Shown here: positions 63,771 through 64,000 of the stretch, piece by piece
Numbering within the stretch: the first letter of the stretch is position 1
How the letters are laid out: each line of letters begins with the position of its first letter
From: SIG607 sp036307305
GTDB taxonomy: Bacteria; Bacillota; Clostridia; Oscillospirales; Acutalibacteraceae
Length of the DNA: 64,000 nt
NCBI GenBank assembly: GCA_036307305.1
Contig: JAXJXV010000020.1
Coordinates: 1 to 64,000, forward strand
Reading direction: 5' to 3'
The notes under the pieces: generated by a model
The model's input: only the letters and a program-made list of their open reading frames with translations
The model's database searches: none
What the model was told of the DNA's origin: nothing
Made by a program: the position numbers and the translations under genes

Positions 63771-64000
63771 ATGGAATGTGAGATAGTTATAAAAAAGACC
63801 TTTAAATATATTATTAAATGGCTTTTGCTCGGCTTATTAATGGGCGCGGTTTGCGGTAGTATTGGCGCACTTTTTACAAAAGTGATTTCTTTTGTAACAA
63901 ATTTAAGAATGAATAACAGCTTTATGGTTTTTCTTTTACCCGTGGGTGCAGTGGCTACCATATTTTTGTACAGGCTTTTGAATACAGAAAAAATCAGTAC
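63771..64000 (+). CDS. ClC-type chloride channel/antiporter, N-terminal part (3' partial)
   Basis: Start at the ATG at 63771 after tgaggtga; the frame is open to the window edge (76 codons seen). A short basic start precedes WLLLGLLMGAVCGSIGALFTKVISFVTNLR, which matches the first helix of ClC proteins (GxxxGxxGxxF). A second hydrophobic segment with FLLPVGAVATIFLYRLL follows. Only about one fifth of a usual ~420-residue protein is present, so family membership is likely, but transport selectivity is not known. Confidence 0.75.
   Translation, partial: MECEIVIKKTFKYIIKWLLLGLLMGAVCGSIGALFTKVISFVTNLRMNNSFMVFLLPVGAVATIFLYRLLNTEKIS

Overview
The window looks like chromosomal DNA of an anaerobic, low-to-moderate GC Firmicute of class Clostridia, most likely an uncultured gut Oscillospirales/Ruminococcaceae-type organism. 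The evidence is gene content: an NfnAB-type transhydrogenase pair, ribosomal protein L27 with the cleavable N-terminal extension next to its protease Prp, a ThyX thymidylate synthase, hprK/rapZ/whiA, a clostridial MetRS with a C-terminal tRNA-binding domain, and many cytoplasmic glycoside hydrolases. Lineage below class level is inference.

Layout. 1-1.7 kb: the C-terminal end of an Rhs polymorphic-toxin gene, a likely immunity gene, REP-like repeats, and the tail of a second toxin with a second membrane gene. 1.7-5.5 kb (minus): nfnA-nfnB, an intergenic stretch with a strong orphan promoter and possible small RNA, and a KDPG aldolase fused to a VOC domain. 5.7-7.4 kb: a NifU-like scaffold and a GGGtGRT protein whose codon use resembles that of ribosomal proteins. 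7.5-9.1 kb: an accessory scar with a truncated tyrosine recombinase, an inverted gene fragment behind a good promoter, two tandem structured small RNAs and a decayed gene. 9.1-12.7 kb: rplU-prp-rpmA, obgE-mrnC-yitT. 12.8-17.3 kb: an alpha-galactosidase/ComB/TIM-barrel cluster divergent from a PocR-AraC regulator. 17.3-28.8 kb (mostly minus): tatD, metG, a degenerate P-type ATPase, rlmB, then eno (+), alr, membrane and peptidase genes, ychF. 29-38.5 kb (plus): hprK, glucokinase, a 100-bp tandem repeat, murB-rapZ-whiA-dnaE and an HPr-kinase-like/S26-like fusion. 38.6-48.2 kb: a sugar locus (HAD phosphatase, ROK repressor, fucose/arabinose-isomerase-family protein, KbaZ-like protein, ROK kinase, GH2), an acyltransferase-like gene and GH5. 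48.2-63.3 kb: prs, thyX-tmk, a DJ-1 protein, mltG-U32-PBP, alaS, HIT, a phosphoribosyltransferase, comEC, holA, a Toprim protein and a WYL regulator. 63.3-64 kb: tRNA-Ser(GGA), an array of variable hairpins joined by a constant linker, and the start of a ClC-type channel.

The best candidate for an undescribed system is the pair of small RNAs at about 8.3-8.7 kb. Each has its own consensus promoter and Rho-independent terminator, and both fold by hand into the same 12/11/9-bp three-helix hairpin. The closing helix differs at most positions between the copies yet pairs perfectly in both, which argues for selection on structure. Other strong leads are the hairpin/linker array after tRNA-Ser, the P-type ATPase that lost its catalytic motifs, the HprK-like/S26-like fusion, and the highly expressed GGGtGRT pair of unknown function.

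All identifications come from reading motifs and gene order. No database search or folding program was run.
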